From Capsaspora owczarzaki ATCC 30864 (taxonomy: Eukaryota; Opisthokonta; Filasterea), in the NCBI RefSeq assembly GCF_000151315.2, contig NW_011887301.1, positions 62,001 to 126,000 on the forward strand: a stretch of 64,000 nt of DNA, in the 5' to 3' direction. Positions 32,691 through 43,521 of the stretch are shown here, in pieces; the stretch's first letter is position 1; each line of letters begins with the position of its first letter. The notes under the pieces are model-generated. The model did not search any database and was not told the origin of the DNA. It saw nothing but the letters and a program-made list of their open reading frames with translations. A program made the position numbers and the translations under genes.

Positions 32691-35600
32691 TTAGCAGAAC
32701 ATGTGGGTGCTCTTGTCCGAAGCAATCATTCGCTCGGCACGTGCCGTGCCCACGACGCGTGCAAGTCGGTTGGCGTCGAGTTGCGTGTAGAGCACCGTGA
32801 GGCGAGGATCAGCGGTGGAGGAGACGGCGCCAGTCACGTCCACATAGTTGACGAGCTCGGGGTAGAATTGCGCGTTGTCGGGCAGGGCGTACATGACCAG
32901 CGTGCGAATGCCGCGGAGCCGATAGCGGTGGAAAAAGTAAAAGCGCTCGGTAAAGACCAGGAGCTTGGAATGGCCGTGGAAGAACTCTGTGCGTGCTCGA
33001 GCCACTTTACTGCCGGACGAGTACTCGCTGATTTGGCTAAAGTCAATCTCCTCCTTTTTCAAAAAGTTTCGGACGCGCACAAAGTCAAAGTACGATGGAA
33101 TCATGAGCGCCGTGTGTGATGAAGCCGCCGAGCTGCTGAGTGCCGGAACGATCTGTGTTCAGCGTCAAAGTGTCAAACGACGAGAGAAATACAAGTGAGC
33201 GTCAATGTTCTGTGGAGAAAACAGTGGATGAAACAGCAATGATAACCTGTCGCACCTTTTCGCGGAAGAAGGCGAAACGAGCGTCCGGCATGTTCGAGTA
33301 CGAGTCGCACTCAAAGCGGTGGAAAACCTGAGGAACTTGGTTGACGATGCGCGAAATGCATCCCGGATACGTGGGCTGCACGATCAGCCGTCCCGAAAAG
33401 TTGCTTGAAATGCGACGCATCAGGGCCAAAATCTCTGGGCTGAGATGCGCCGAAAGGATGATTGTTTGGCGATAGAACTTGCTCCTGAAGAATGCGTGTT
33501 GATGATAGGCAGGTGAGAGCTCCCAATCGCGACAATCACAGAACAACAATGAAACGCAACTCCATCTCACCAGTCGTTCAAATTCCATTCGCGAACACGA
33601 GAAAAGTCAGTGTCGCGCGTGTTTTTCGGAAGACGGTTGAGGTGCGACAAAACATCAATGACGTGGTCCCAGTTTTGCATGGAGAAGACCTCCGTTTGGT
33701 CCAACGCGAGGATTTCAATCGAGGACAAGAAATCAAAGTCGCGCTTCTTATCGCTACAGAAGGGAGATGGAAAAAAAAACCACCACCGGACAAAAGTGAG
33801 AACTTTACGACCAGTTTCCCCATCCTTCAGCACAACACAACCAACAAGAGCGTTACCCTTCAGATCCAATGATGAGCTTCAGGCCAAGAGGCGAGGCGAC
33901 AATAATGTCGGCAGAGTAAAAATCAGAGAACAGCTTGACGTTTTTGCGCGAAATCTTGATGCCAATTTTGAAACAATCGTCAATGTTGCCGCTAAACGTC
34001 GCCTTGAAGTCGTCAGGGCGTTCCTTGCTCTCATCGGCTGCCGCCGTTTCAGCATCCACACCGTATTCCATGTTGAACCGCTTTCGGTTGCCGACCTGCA
34101 ACTCGTTGCCGAGGTGGGCAAGAATGCCATGCACAATCCTCAAGGCAGAGCTGCGGAATGGTGCAAGAATGAGGACGCGAGGCCTTGTGAAGCCTTGGTC
34201 GCGATATTCCCCAGGCTCGACACCCTCGGCGTGTGCTGTTGAGATTTTCTGATTGTCCTTCACGACACGCGCTCGCGTCCGCTTGGCATGTCGCGCAACG
34301 TGTGCACACAAGGCATCGAGCACCTGGTGATGATTTGTGACGGGGAAGGTTGGCAAATCGCCGCCTTTTCGCGGAGGTTTGACGGGTTGACCTGCGAGCA
34401 ATCGAATGCTGGCAGGAGTGGCATTGTCGGACGACGTGGCAGAGGCGAACGGCGTGGCATCCGTCAGCGAAGCATCCATGCAGGTCGGGTACAGGACGTC
34501 AGAGTATGCATTGATTGCGGCGATAGCCCGATCCAACGCGACCGTGGCGAGATTGCCAGCGACGGTAGTCGAAGTCTTGGTGGCGGAACTAGTGAGAAGG
34601 ATTTCGGCGGCAGTCGTGGCATCGGACGCAGTGAGGGAGGTCTGGACAATGCCTTGACGTTGGGTCAACTGCTTTAGTTCGGCGGGTTGGATGGCGTGCT
34701 TGAAATGGGCGGCAAAGAAGTCTCCTGCGTTCGCTTTTTTGGCAGAGATCCGCGGTTTGAGCGTCGCAAGACCGTGAGATCCTTGCGTGTCCTTCTCCTC
34801 CTCCTCGTCTTCTTCGTCACTGCTGGCGTCGAAGCCTTCCTCGTTCTCGCTGTCCGTGTCGTTGGAGTTGTCGATGGCGTCCTTCTCGGCGGGAGCAGCG
34901 TCGTCGTCGTCGTCGTCGTCGCCGTCTTCTTCCTCCTCGTCCTCTTCTGCATTGTTCTCCTCATCACTGACGAGCTCTTCGCCGTTCTCATCGAGGTTGT
35001 CGTCGCCGTCTTCGTCGGCAGCGTCGTCGTCTTCGTCGTCAACTTCCTCGTCAACTTCCTCGTCAAAGTCCTCTTCCTGGTTCTCGTCCTCGTCATCCAG
35101 CTGTTCTTCATCTTCGTCCTGATTGTCTTCATCGTCGTCTTGATCGACTTCGAGACCTTCTTCCTCCAGGCGTTGGCGTTTCAGCAGCAGGGCAGCATTC
35201 CCAGTCAGCCGGAGCGATCCGAGCAGCGCGTCGTACGAGCTTGGCTTGTTTGCGTCCGCCTCGTCGTCGTACTCTGCATACTCTTCCTCTTCGTCATGAG
35301 CTTGCGCTTGCGACGACGTGTCTTGGTCGGGATCGGATGGACCTCCGACGTCGCGCCAGTTCCTGCGACGCTTGTCATTCCCGCGACCTCCTCGCCCGCG
35401 GCCTCGGCCACCATCCTCACTACCACGGCTGGCCATGGATTCGTCCACGACAATCCTTGTGCGACGATCTGCCAGTAGGTCCAGATCTCTGTCCAAAAAT
35501 GTCACCAATGCGCCACAGTGAGCTTGGTTTTCTGTTTTCAAGGCCAACACTGGCCAGCTCTCCTCAGGGTCCAATGTCCAATGACCGTTGAGGCTAGTCG

Positions 35601-35886
35601 CGTGGCTTGTGCGATGGTCGGTGCTTTATGACCAGGAGGATGCTTACGCTTGCTCACTGGTGTGGCTGCGCCGTCCTCCATGTGCGCCATGTGGCTGCTG
35701 CTGGCCGGACTGCTGCTCGTGCATGCGCTGCTTCTCGATATCCACAGGGTGCAGCTGGCCAAACTCGAGCAGCTGCTCCTTGTCGGCGCGCGACAGACCA
35801 CCGCGGGCAGGGCGACCGCTGCTGGTGGCCGACGATCCCGCAGCAGAGTTGGCTGAGGCGCCATTGGATTTGCGCCCCTTGGCCAT
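32691..35886 (-). CDS. UTP25: UTP25 (digestive organ expansion factor family), small-subunit processome factor
   Basis: UTP25 is a nucleolar DEAD-helicase-like protein without catalytic motifs, needed for 18S rRNA maturation. Exons in order: 35648-35886, 33857-35488, 33571-33753, 33256-33484, 32691-33152; 914 residues. The first exon encodes LSRADKEQLLEFGQLHPVDI, which matches the conserved N-terminal FG-x-x-HP motif of the family and so supports joining it to the large second exon. Residues about 110-400 are strongly acidic (Asp/Glu runs). The core has FRDQG-like DQGFTRPRVLILAPFRSSAL, NIDDCFKIGI, DIIVASPLGL, KRDFDFLSSIEILALDQ, MQNWDHVIDVLSHLN and SKFYRQTIILSAHL, and ends with IPSYFDFVRVRNFLKKE and LLVFTERFYFFHRYR. 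It is longer than human UTP25 (756) mainly through acidic and low-complexity inserts. Confidence 0.93.
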
Positions 35887-36425
35887 TGTTGCGCTCAAAG
35901 CAAAGTGTGGGTGTGATGGAAATGAAAGACTGGGCCAAGCACAAGGAATTCTACATCACAACGAGGTTGTTATTGAATTTCATTCAGAGGGAGGTGGAGT
36001 TTGGATGATTGTTGAGCAAGTTAGCGTCAAGTTAGCGCAAGTTGGCTGCAGAGAGCGCTCCAACAACCAAAAGTGCTCTGAACAAGACGGTGATCGGAAC
36101 TTGTCGGCATCGAGTACACTGCGATTGAGGCTGAAGAGAAAACTTGCATTCGAGGAAACAAAATGGCAGCGAAAAAGGCACGAAAATTCACAAAAGCTGA
36201 CGACTCGAACACTCTCCGTGCGGACAGAGATAGACAGACATGTACAACAACAAAAACAACTGAAAGCTGGAGCAGAGACGACTCCAGCTCTTTACGAATT
36301 CGCAGCGTCGACATTCACAACCTGTCAACAAAGGGAGAAACAAGCGTTTGAGAATTGTGCTTTTCAGCAGATTGAGGCAAACTCTGAGGTGTCGCTCAAT
36401 ATCCAAAAGCAACCAAACAGCAATG
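35887..36425. other. Intergenic between UTP25 start and BRK1 stop
   Basis: No recognisable coding segment in either strand. It should hold the UTP25 promoter and 5' UTR and the BRK1 3' UTR. Confidence 0.5.
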
Positions 36426-37184
36426 CTACTTTCGTACCCGTGCATCCAGGTAGTCGACTTGGCGCTCGAGCTGCGAGAGCTTCTCGTTCAGTGCTGCCAA
36501 CCGGTATCGAGTGGACGAATCTGTGAAAATGGGTCAACCCAAAAGGCATTTTTCAGTGAGATTTCCACAATTCGATGGTTACAAGTATGTCGAGCTCTAG
36601 AATAACTCGGGCGAATGAATAAGTCTGAGTATGTTCGAAGTCACAGTGGACTGACGCTGGATACGGGATTCAATCCCACCACCACCACTTTCTCCACCAC
36701 CATCAACTGCACCATCAACAGCAGCACCAACAGCAGCAGTAGTGGCAGCAGGTGGGTCGGAGTCGGTGAACCAATCTCAGTGCAGTACCATTGCAAAGAG
36801 GAACATACTGCCCAACCAAGCAGGCCCAGGGTCTTCGCGCTCCCCAAGTCGTACTCTAAAATCACCCATCTCATCTCCCCCATTCAATGTGCCTGCCGAG
36901 CTCACTCGTCGTCGCGGTCAGCATCAGCATCAAAGTGAGACGCGGCTGAATGTTTTGAATCTGCCGTTGGACTCGCGCTCTCCCGTCGTCCGCTCTCCCC
37001 ATCTACACATCGCGGCCATGCTGAGCTGGAGAAAGGCAGAGCTTCAATAGAGAGTGAGGTGATGTGAGGCGGGAGTACCAAAGGTGGTCAGGAAGCTCGC
37101 AATCCGCTTGACGGCCGAGCTGATCTCCTCGACAAGCTCGCGGTTTTCCCAGTCGCGCTGCACGAACGTTGCTTGTGCTGACAT
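36426..37184 (-). CDS. BRK1: BRK1 (HSPC300), smallest WAVE regulatory complex subunit
   Basis: BRK1 is a short helical protein that forms a trimeric coiled coil with WAVE and ABI in the WAVE complex, which controls Arp2/3. Two exons, 37079-37184 and 36426-36520, give 66 residues (75 in human). The first exon reads VQRDWENRELVEEISSAVKR, equivalent to the [20 protein letters not shown] start of human BRK1; the second continues STRYRLAALNEKLSQLERQV and DYLDARV, matching [23 protein letters not shown]. The 558-base intron 36521-37078 starts GTACTCC and ends TTCACAG. The protein is too short to be found by length-based gene calling. Family assignment is secure from collinear identity. Confidence 0.93.
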
Positions 37185-37963
37185 TGTGATTGCGTAGTGT
37201 TGTTATTAGGGTTCTGATGGACTGGTGGAGAATGGGGGAAACGACAGAAAAAGCCGGTAATGCTGCTCCCTGCTGGAATAACAATGCTGGACTGAGCTGT
37301 GTCTATGTATGTCGTCCTAATGCTCAATGCGAAATTCAATGGAAAGCGAGGGAGAGGATGGAGCATGAAGCTAGAGTCGCTGACCAAGCATCCAAGTTCG
37401 GGGACGGCCGCTTGAAGCAGCAAAAGCTGTCTGTCTGTCTGTCTCTTCCATCGATGGTCGTATCACCTTCGCACTGAGCCATTAGTGGATCTTCTTTTGT
37501 TTTTGTAGCCGTACTTTATTAAAGCAACATTTGCATCAGATTAGTGGAACGCACGTGGCCCCTTGAGGGAAAAACAAACAAAACACAACAAACAAACAAA
37601 AACAAAAACAACATTGGTCAGCAACAGAAGCGCCGACACCCGGAATGGAGAAATAAGTGCAGAAGCGAGCGCGGATGAGGATGAAGTTGCAATGATCGCC
37701 GTTTGCGGAGGTTGTCGCACTTGGCTGACATCAAGTCTGCAGCTCGCAACCTTTCACCAGAACAAAACAGGAACCAAGCTCGTCTTGCACATTGTCCCAC
37801 ATATCCGCAATACGAGTACCATACGACACGCCATCTGCAGACGAGCGGTGAACGGCAAACGCAGGTTCAAGACCTTGAGCTGCTGCTGCAGCAGGGTCCC
37901 CGGTGAGGGTTGGGCCGGTACCTCTCCGACTGCGCAAAAGCTGCTGCCCTTCCCAGACGTAAT
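37185..37963. other. Intergenic, BRK1 5' side
   Basis: No gene recognised in these 779 bases. The part near 37570-37615 is A-rich with AAACAAACAAA repeats. Short open frames on both strands lack family features. Confidence 0.5.
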
Positions 37964-38740
37964 TTAGACCACAACACCCAGAGTGCCAATGCGAAGTGGC
38001 ATGCCACTGGTCATCCCTTGCTCGACCATTGCCGAAGGCGTGGCCGAGATCTGGAAAAGGGAACCAGGTAGGACATCCACATAACCGCGTTCGAGTAACT
38101 CTTGGTCGACTTGCTGCAGCATAGCCTGCGCTGCCTCAACGCACTCGCGTTGCACCTTAAGCGAAATCAATTCGCTGGGTGGCAGAGGCGCGGAGAGACA
38201 ATAGTCCAGAGATCCGCTCGAACGGCCGAGCGCGACCGCGAAATAGGTAATGTCGTCACGGAGCCTCGGAGTGAAGATGGACTGGAACACGTCGACAACT
38301 TCAAACACATCGGACGGCCAGAGATTTGCAAGGATTTCCGAATTCAATGTGCTCGGTGGGTCTCGAGGTGGAGTTGCCATCGTGACCTGCGGCTGAAGGG
38401 CGCGGATAATGCCACGGAGCTGCAACTGCGAGGTTCCAGTTTCCAACATTTTCCTAAGGTTTTGCACATACTCGCGGGCTCTTTGTCGGTGCAAGTGCTT
38501 GATGAAGGGTTGGTGTGACACCGGCTCACCGAGGTTGAGAGCGACAAGGTCCCTTGGGAGCTCAACGACGTCGTGGAGAGTAATAAGAACATCTCGAACT
38601 CCTCGAGACCAGTATTGCCGCGCGACTTCGGTGTCAAGGGTGGTCAACTGCCGGATTGCGCGCTGAGTGTTCTGGGCCACCCACTCAGGCGGCGGCGCAG
38701 CGCCCATGGTTGGAGGAGGCGAAGTTGGAGGCAAACTCAT
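37964..38740 (-). CDS. Unrecognised 258-residue protein, single exon
   Basis: One uninterrupted frame from an ATG at 38740 to a TAA at 37964 encodes 258 residues. It opens with a Pro-rich stretch (MSLPPTSPPPT) and then a mostly helical, soluble-looking chain with many Leu, Val and Arg residues, e.g. WSRGVRDVLITLHDVVELPR and QRAREYVQNLRKMLETGTSQ. There is no signal peptide, membrane span or motif I can name. Codon use and GC level match the neighbouring genes, and the absence of stops over 777 bases in GC-rich sequence supports it being real. An in-frame ATG at 38848 would add 36 residues of less gene-like composition. A subunit of a larger complex is possible, but nothing in the sequence fixes a function. 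Confidence 0.6.
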   Translation of the reverse strand: MSLPPTSPPPTMGAAPPPEWVAQNTQRAIRQLTTLDTEVARQYWSRGVRDVLITLHDVVELPRDLVALNLGEPVSHQPFIKHLHRQRAREYVQNLRKMLETGTSQLQLRGIIRALQPQVTMATPPRDPPSTLNSEILANLWPSDVFEVVDVFQSIFTPRLRDDITYFAVALGRSSGSLDYCLSAPLPPSELISLKVQRECVEAAQAMLQQVDQELLERGYVDVLPGSLFQISATPSAMVEQGMTSGMPLRIGTLGVVV

Positions 38741-39116
38741 CAAAGCGATGTTTGAATGTTTTGTTCTCAACAATTTAGAATGACATTTTTGCTTTGAGTT
38801 GCCAAATCGCAACGCGTGCAATGTGTAAAATGACATACACTGATGCATTCTGCATAAGCGAATAATACAGTAAATACGAGCAAATTTCCTGGATTGGACT
38901 GTTTGCGAACTGCGAGAGAGACACGAACAGATCGTCTACCAGTCGCGCAGCGATTGGAGCAAAAGCTGCCCGTCTGTCTGTCTCTTCCATTGATCATCCA
39001 TCGTGTTCGATGCTCGTTATTGTTTTCTTGTGATGACTTCAGAATCCGCCTTTGTCTCAGCTTGCTCAGATTCTCTCAGTCGCATCATCACTCTTCCTTT
39101 TCTCACTCACACACAA
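38741..39116. other. Divergent promoter region, unknown gene and BCAT
   Basis: These 376 bases separate two divergent start codons. T/C-rich sequence precedes the BCAT ATG. No gene seen. Confidence 0.45.
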
Positions 39117-41880
39117 ATGCTTCCTGCTACCCTGCGTTCCGTGCGCTCGTTCTCGACGTCCGTGCGCGCCGCGGCTTCCGACATTTCGGTATGGTTCTTT
39201 TTTTCTCTTCCTTGACGCTGAAATGAGGATGGGAGTCGTGAGGGGGGGGGATTGGAAGGAGCTTCTTAATGCAAGCTTCTTGACCTTTCTTTCCTTTTCC
39301 CCCCCCTCTCTGCGCTGGTCCTGCCACTGAGGGTTGACGTTGCGTTGCGCAGACCACGCGGCAGCACTCTTCACCATCCACTTCATCCACTCGCTTCCTC
39401 TCAATCTCGCTCTTGGGATGGAAGTCTTCCTCCCTGGTCTTCCCTCGTGCCATAGGACGAGAATCATCAAAAAAAAAAAAAAAAAAAAAAAAAAAGATGT
39501 TGTATGGAAGTGCATTGGGTCGTGACTTTTGGTTTTTTGTTTTTTGGTCTGTTTCCTATGTTTTTGTTGCTTTTGAGCAAAGTGTGCAACAAGCGAAACC
39601 CGAGTTGCGTCAGAGTGAGGAACAACAGCACTTTTGAACTCGGATTTGCACAAACGCACCGAGTGAGTGAGCGTTATGAGACAAGAGAGAGAGAGAGACG
39701 AAGGAAGGGAAACCGCGATCATGATGAAACGAGGCAGTTTGGGCATTGCCACCACCACTCCAACTCAAGCAAAACACAAAATGAAGAGACATCAGCGCGT
39801 TGACTGAGAGAAGGAGAGAGGGAGAGAGAGAGAGAGAGAGAGAGGGAGACAGAGCGAGATCCATCACACTGAGCGAGCGACACTCACTGTGTCCCCCTCC
39901 CCCTCATGCCACTGACACCCATGCCACTGACGCCCCGTGTCGTATTCAGTCATCGCTATCGATCCATACAACTCACCATCGAAATGCAACGCAATGCAAT
40001 CAGCCTGCGCAGAAATGTTTGCGACGTTACTCACTGTTCCAATCTCCCTTCTTGTTGCCAGTTTGCCAACCTCAAGGTGCAGAAGGCCGCCCCCGAGGCA
40101 CGCAAGACCAAGCCCGCCAACAAGGACTTGGTCTTTGGCGCTTCCTTCTCGGATCACATGCTCGAGGTGCCGTGGAACAAGCAGTCGGGCTGGGCTGCTC
40201 CGATCATCTCCCCTTACCACCGCCTCTCCATCGACCCCGCGTCGAACGTGCTCCACTACGGCATTGAGGTAAAATGGAATTGTAGCATCGACACGAGAGG
40301 ATCACCCACCAAAGAGTGCTCAATTCATTGTGTGGTTCTTTGTGTTTGGTAACAGTGCTTTGAGGGCATGAAGGCCTACAAGGACAAGCACAACCAAATC
40401 CGCTTGTTCCGCCCTGACAAGAACATGGCTCGCCTCAAGTCTTCCTGCGAGCGCATTGCTCTTCCAGTATGGGTGATGCAGTCGAGAGCAGTCGCGTCGT
40501 CAATGACTTGCATCCTTTTCGTTTTCGTTTTTCGTTTGTTTCCTCCCTCCACAGTCGTTCAACACAAACGAGTTCCTGAACTGCATCAAGGAGCTGGTCA
40601 AGCTCGATGCCGACTGGATTCCCAAGGAGAAGGGCTACTCTCTGTACATTCGCCCGACTGCCATCGGCACTCAGGTTTGTCGGAAATGTTGACGCACCAA
40701 TGTCACCCTTTTCAATCTGTTTGCTCACCCCATCCACGCTCCATCTATATCACAGGAATCGCTCGGTGTCGGCGCTTCGAACAGCTCTTTGCTCTTCGTC
40801 ATCAACTCGCCCGTCGGCCCGTACTACAAGACCGGATTCGCTCCAGTCAAGCTGCTCGCCGACACCAACAACGTTCGCGCGTGGCCCGGCGGCACGGGTG
40901 GCTACAAGCTCGGCCTGTAAGTTTGGGGGGGGGGAGGAGAGGGCGTTACCTCTTGCTGCCTGACTCGGATTCGCAAGGTTCATCAAACTGACTTATCTTG
41001 TTTTCTTCCAGCAACTATGCGCCCACGATTCTTCCCCAGCTCAAGGCCATGGAGGACGGCTGCCAGCAAGTTCTCTGGCTGTTTGGCCCCGAGCTTGAAA
41101 TCACCGAAGTCGGCACGATGAACTTCTTTATGTTCTGGAAGAACCAGAACGGAGGTGTGTATTTCCCTCTTCTTGCAGCAGCAGCGGCCCCCAGCTCTGA
41201 TGCCAGTGTTGATGTGCGATTCAGTCCGTGTTCTCACTTTCTCCCCTCCACACTTGACGTGCAGAAACCGAGCTCGTCACCCCGCCGCTCAAGGACATCA
41301 TCTTGCCCGGTGTGACGCGCGACTCTATTCTGTCCCTCGCTCGCTCCTGGGGCGAGTTCAAGGTTTCCGAGCGCAACTTTACCATCCACGATGTTGTTCG
41401 TGGCATCAAGGAGAAGCGGGTATGTCAACGCACGCTGAGTTTGTTGCGTGAATTCTCTGTGTCTCGAGTTTCCAACCCGCTACCTCGACCCCTTGCTTTT
41501 GCAGGTTATTGAGCTGTTTGGCGCTGGCACGGCGGCCATCGTTTCGCCCATCGGCTGCATCAAGTTCGAGGGCCAGGTGAGGAGTTTTTTTGCGCTGTTT
41601 TTCAGCGCCTCTTTTTGGTTTCAAAGAACCCACACTCAACTCTGCATTCGTCACCATCACAGGACTACCCAATTCCGCTTGAGCTTGGCGGCAGCGGCAA
41701 GCTCACCAAGCGTTTCTTCGACACCATGATGAGCATTCAGGTAACACACTCAAACTCGTTGATGCGATTGGCAACATAAAGATTCCTGCATCGTTCGCAC
41801 TCACTTGGATGCTGAAATTTGTCAACTCTTTTGTACAGTATGGCGAGTTGGAGCACGAGTGGTCGGTCATCGTCAAGTAA
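39117..41880 (+). CDS. BCAT: Branched-chain amino acid aminotransferase, probably mitochondrial
   Basis: Pyridoxal-phosphate enzyme that transaminates leucine, isoleucine and valine with 2-oxoglutarate. Ten exons (39117-39188, 40062-40268, 40356-40466, 40555-40674, 40756-40916, 41012-41154, 41265-41419, 41505-41576, 41663-41740, 41839-41880) give 386 residues, the usual length. The first exon is a typical mitochondrial presequence ([20 protein letters not shown]). Class IV aminotransferase marks follow: [74 protein letters not shown] and [14 protein letters not shown]; the PLP lysine is in GGYKLG. Intron 1 is long (873 bases) and holds a 27-base A run and a GA repeat; the other introns are short. 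The last exon has only 14 codons including the stop. Confidence 0.95.
39469..39495 (+). repeat. 27-base A run in BCAT intron 1
   Basis: An uninterrupted A tract, without duplicated flanks that I can see, so not clearly a retroposed tail. A GA-rich microsatellite follows in the same intron at about 39815-39850. Confidence 0.8.
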
Positions 41881-42077
41881 ATTTTCTGCAACAGAGTTGG
41901 GATTCTGGTGCTGGATGTGTTGTCGTGACACGAATACTAGTAGCTTCTGCCACGTCCTTGTGCTACGCCAATTCATGTTGGGTACATTTTCAAAAACATT
42001 GATCTTTTGTTATTTTCACTGTACAACGATGCTGAGCAGGCAACATCGCATCAAAACGACAATCTTGTGTAACGTTT

Positions 42078-42746
42078 TCATCCTTTAAACTGCTGAAGCA
42101 CACTCTGTAAGCCGTCCCCGCCCCCAAATTAGATTGGTTCAACCACAATGAGTGCAAATAGCTTCTACATACTACCCCAACATGCCCCTTCCTGTCGAAA
42201 ACGCACCTGAAGCACTTGCTCGACGTGCTGTGGCGCGAGTGTTCGTGCGCGGCCATTCTCCTCGAGCGCGGCCAGCGTTGCCTCCTGCGCCAGTCGCTTG
42301 ATGAATAGGATTAAATCGAGGTAGATCTGTAAATGCAGAGGAGCGAATGCATTGGTTGAGTTTGGGGTGGCTTCAAAGCGAGACAATATGAAAGACTGAG
42401 TGACGACGATGACGATGCAGCGCGCCCACAGACAGACAGTCTCCGCATTGCATTGCCAGTCGAGGCAAGCCAATGATGATGATTGCCTCTGTGTATGGGC
42501 TGGTCTGATGTCGTTGGCTGGTTCGTCGACTTGGCCATTGTTGGATTTTGGCGCCAAAAAACAGTTTGAAACCGCGCCTTCCTCTCCATTCGACTGGCGG
42601 ACAGCGACCACGCAAAATGTGAAAAGTGGGTGAATGAAATTACTTCTTACGAGGATGTCTGCGTTTGGGCTGATGCGCATGCGGTCGTCGTGGCCGTGCC
42701 TGCGAACGAGCTGCCGAAGCGCATTGCGCGAGAATCGCTTCTTCAT
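42078..42746 (-). CDS. CENPW: CENP-W-like histone-fold kinetochore protein
   Basis: CENP-W pairs with CENP-T to form a histone-fold dimer at the inner kinetochore. Three exons, 42651-42746, 42207-42326 and 42078-42104, give 80 residues (88 in human). The basic N-terminus (KKRFSRNALRQLVRRHGHDD) is followed by RISPNADILIYLDLILFIKR, LAQEATLAALEENGRARTL and APQHVEQVLQSVLQQFKG. This aligns with human CENP-W: DLLVHLNCLLFVHRLAEESR and INKEHVLAAAKVILKKSRG. The last exon has just eight codons plus the stop, yet it supplies the final helix in the right place, which supports the model. Other short histone-fold proteins (CENP-X, CENP-S, NF-Y subunits) match less well because the loop and the ending differ. 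Confidence 0.8.
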
Positions 42747-43087
42747 TGCTGTGAGTGTGTGGACAATTGAAGAAGGACTGAAAGCATAAGTGTGTACTTT
42801 ACTTGTAAATATAGCAGTAAACGGAGCCAGGATGAAAATGAAGAGGAAGGGAGTGAATGAAAGAAAACGGTGAAGGTTTCAATCTCAGACTTGAGAACAA
42901 GGCTGAGCCTGTCGGTTTCGGGGTCCTCGCACTCGGGCCAACAGCAACACCAGCAAATCGGATCAGCAGCAGAATTCTGTGGGTTATCAGTGGGGTCGAC
43001 ACAGAACCCCTGCGCAATCAATCCCTCTGCCTTGGATTTCAGACTCGAGAGCAAGTTCTTGGTGCAGGCGGCTACAGAACGATGTGA
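42743..43087 (-). CDS. Doubtful Cys-rich reading frame upstream of the CENP-W gene
   Basis: A minus-strand frame of about 115 codons (from an ATG near 43102 or earlier) runs to a stop that overlaps the CENP-W start codon. It contains an unusual cluster, ICWCCCWPECEDPETD. The second half looks like translated UTR (Leu/Ser-rich). It may be a short protein, part of a longer spliced one, or an open stretch of the CENP-W leader. I could not assign it. Confidence 0.2.
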   Translation of the reverse strand, partial: SHRSVAACTKNLLSSLKSKAEGLIAQGFCVDPTDNPQNSAADPICWCCCWPECEDPETDRLSLVLKSEIETFTVFFHSLPSSSFSSWLRLLLYLQVKYTLMLSVLLQLSTHSQQ

Positions 43088-43521
43088 ACGAAGACCGCCC
43101 ATTCGAAAGAAACGCAAAAAACACCATCCATCAGCAATCGCTCAGAGAAACTGCAGTGGAAAGGTAAAGGCGGTGATCAAGAATTTGTGCTGAACATCTG
43201 CCTTGTGACTGAGCTTTGCTTCTTTCGCTCAGAGAGTGAGTGCTTTGAATTCTGAACACCCAACTTTTGCTGGTGTTTCAAATGCCGCCCCTTTCCTTGA
43301 CATTGAAAGATTCTACACAACCATAAGAGACAGCTGCGAGACGGAGGGGCCGATTCACACTCAAAATGTACTGCTCGAAAGCTCAATGCCTTGTGAACAC
43401 GCGCTCGCAGTAAGATGCAAAGCAAATAGACCTCTATTGAACAAATCCACACAACTCCACAAACCACAGACACACACCTTCTTTCACTTAGAATTACAGC
43501 GAATGACCTTCACGTCCTTCG
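42747..43521. other. Region between CENP-W and BOLA1
   Basis: Apart from the doubtful Cys-rich frame noted at 42743-43087, nothing recognisable. 43130-43520 shows no supported coding sequence and probably contains the BOLA1 3' UTR. Confidence 0.4.

Noticed and set aside
34787-35122. Serine-rich frame antisense to the UTP25 acidic region
   Set aside because: Poly-Ser is the reverse complement of the GAC/GAA-rich acidic codons of UTP25.
33853-35436. UTP25 starting at the ATG 35436
   Set aside because: Rejected as the main start because the spliced upstream exon supplies the conserved FG-x-x-HP motif of the family.
36615-36938. Plus-strand frame inside the BRK1 intron
   Set aside because: Thr/Ser/Asn-rich translation of ACC/AGC repeats, no homology features, and it lies wholly in an intron on the other strand.
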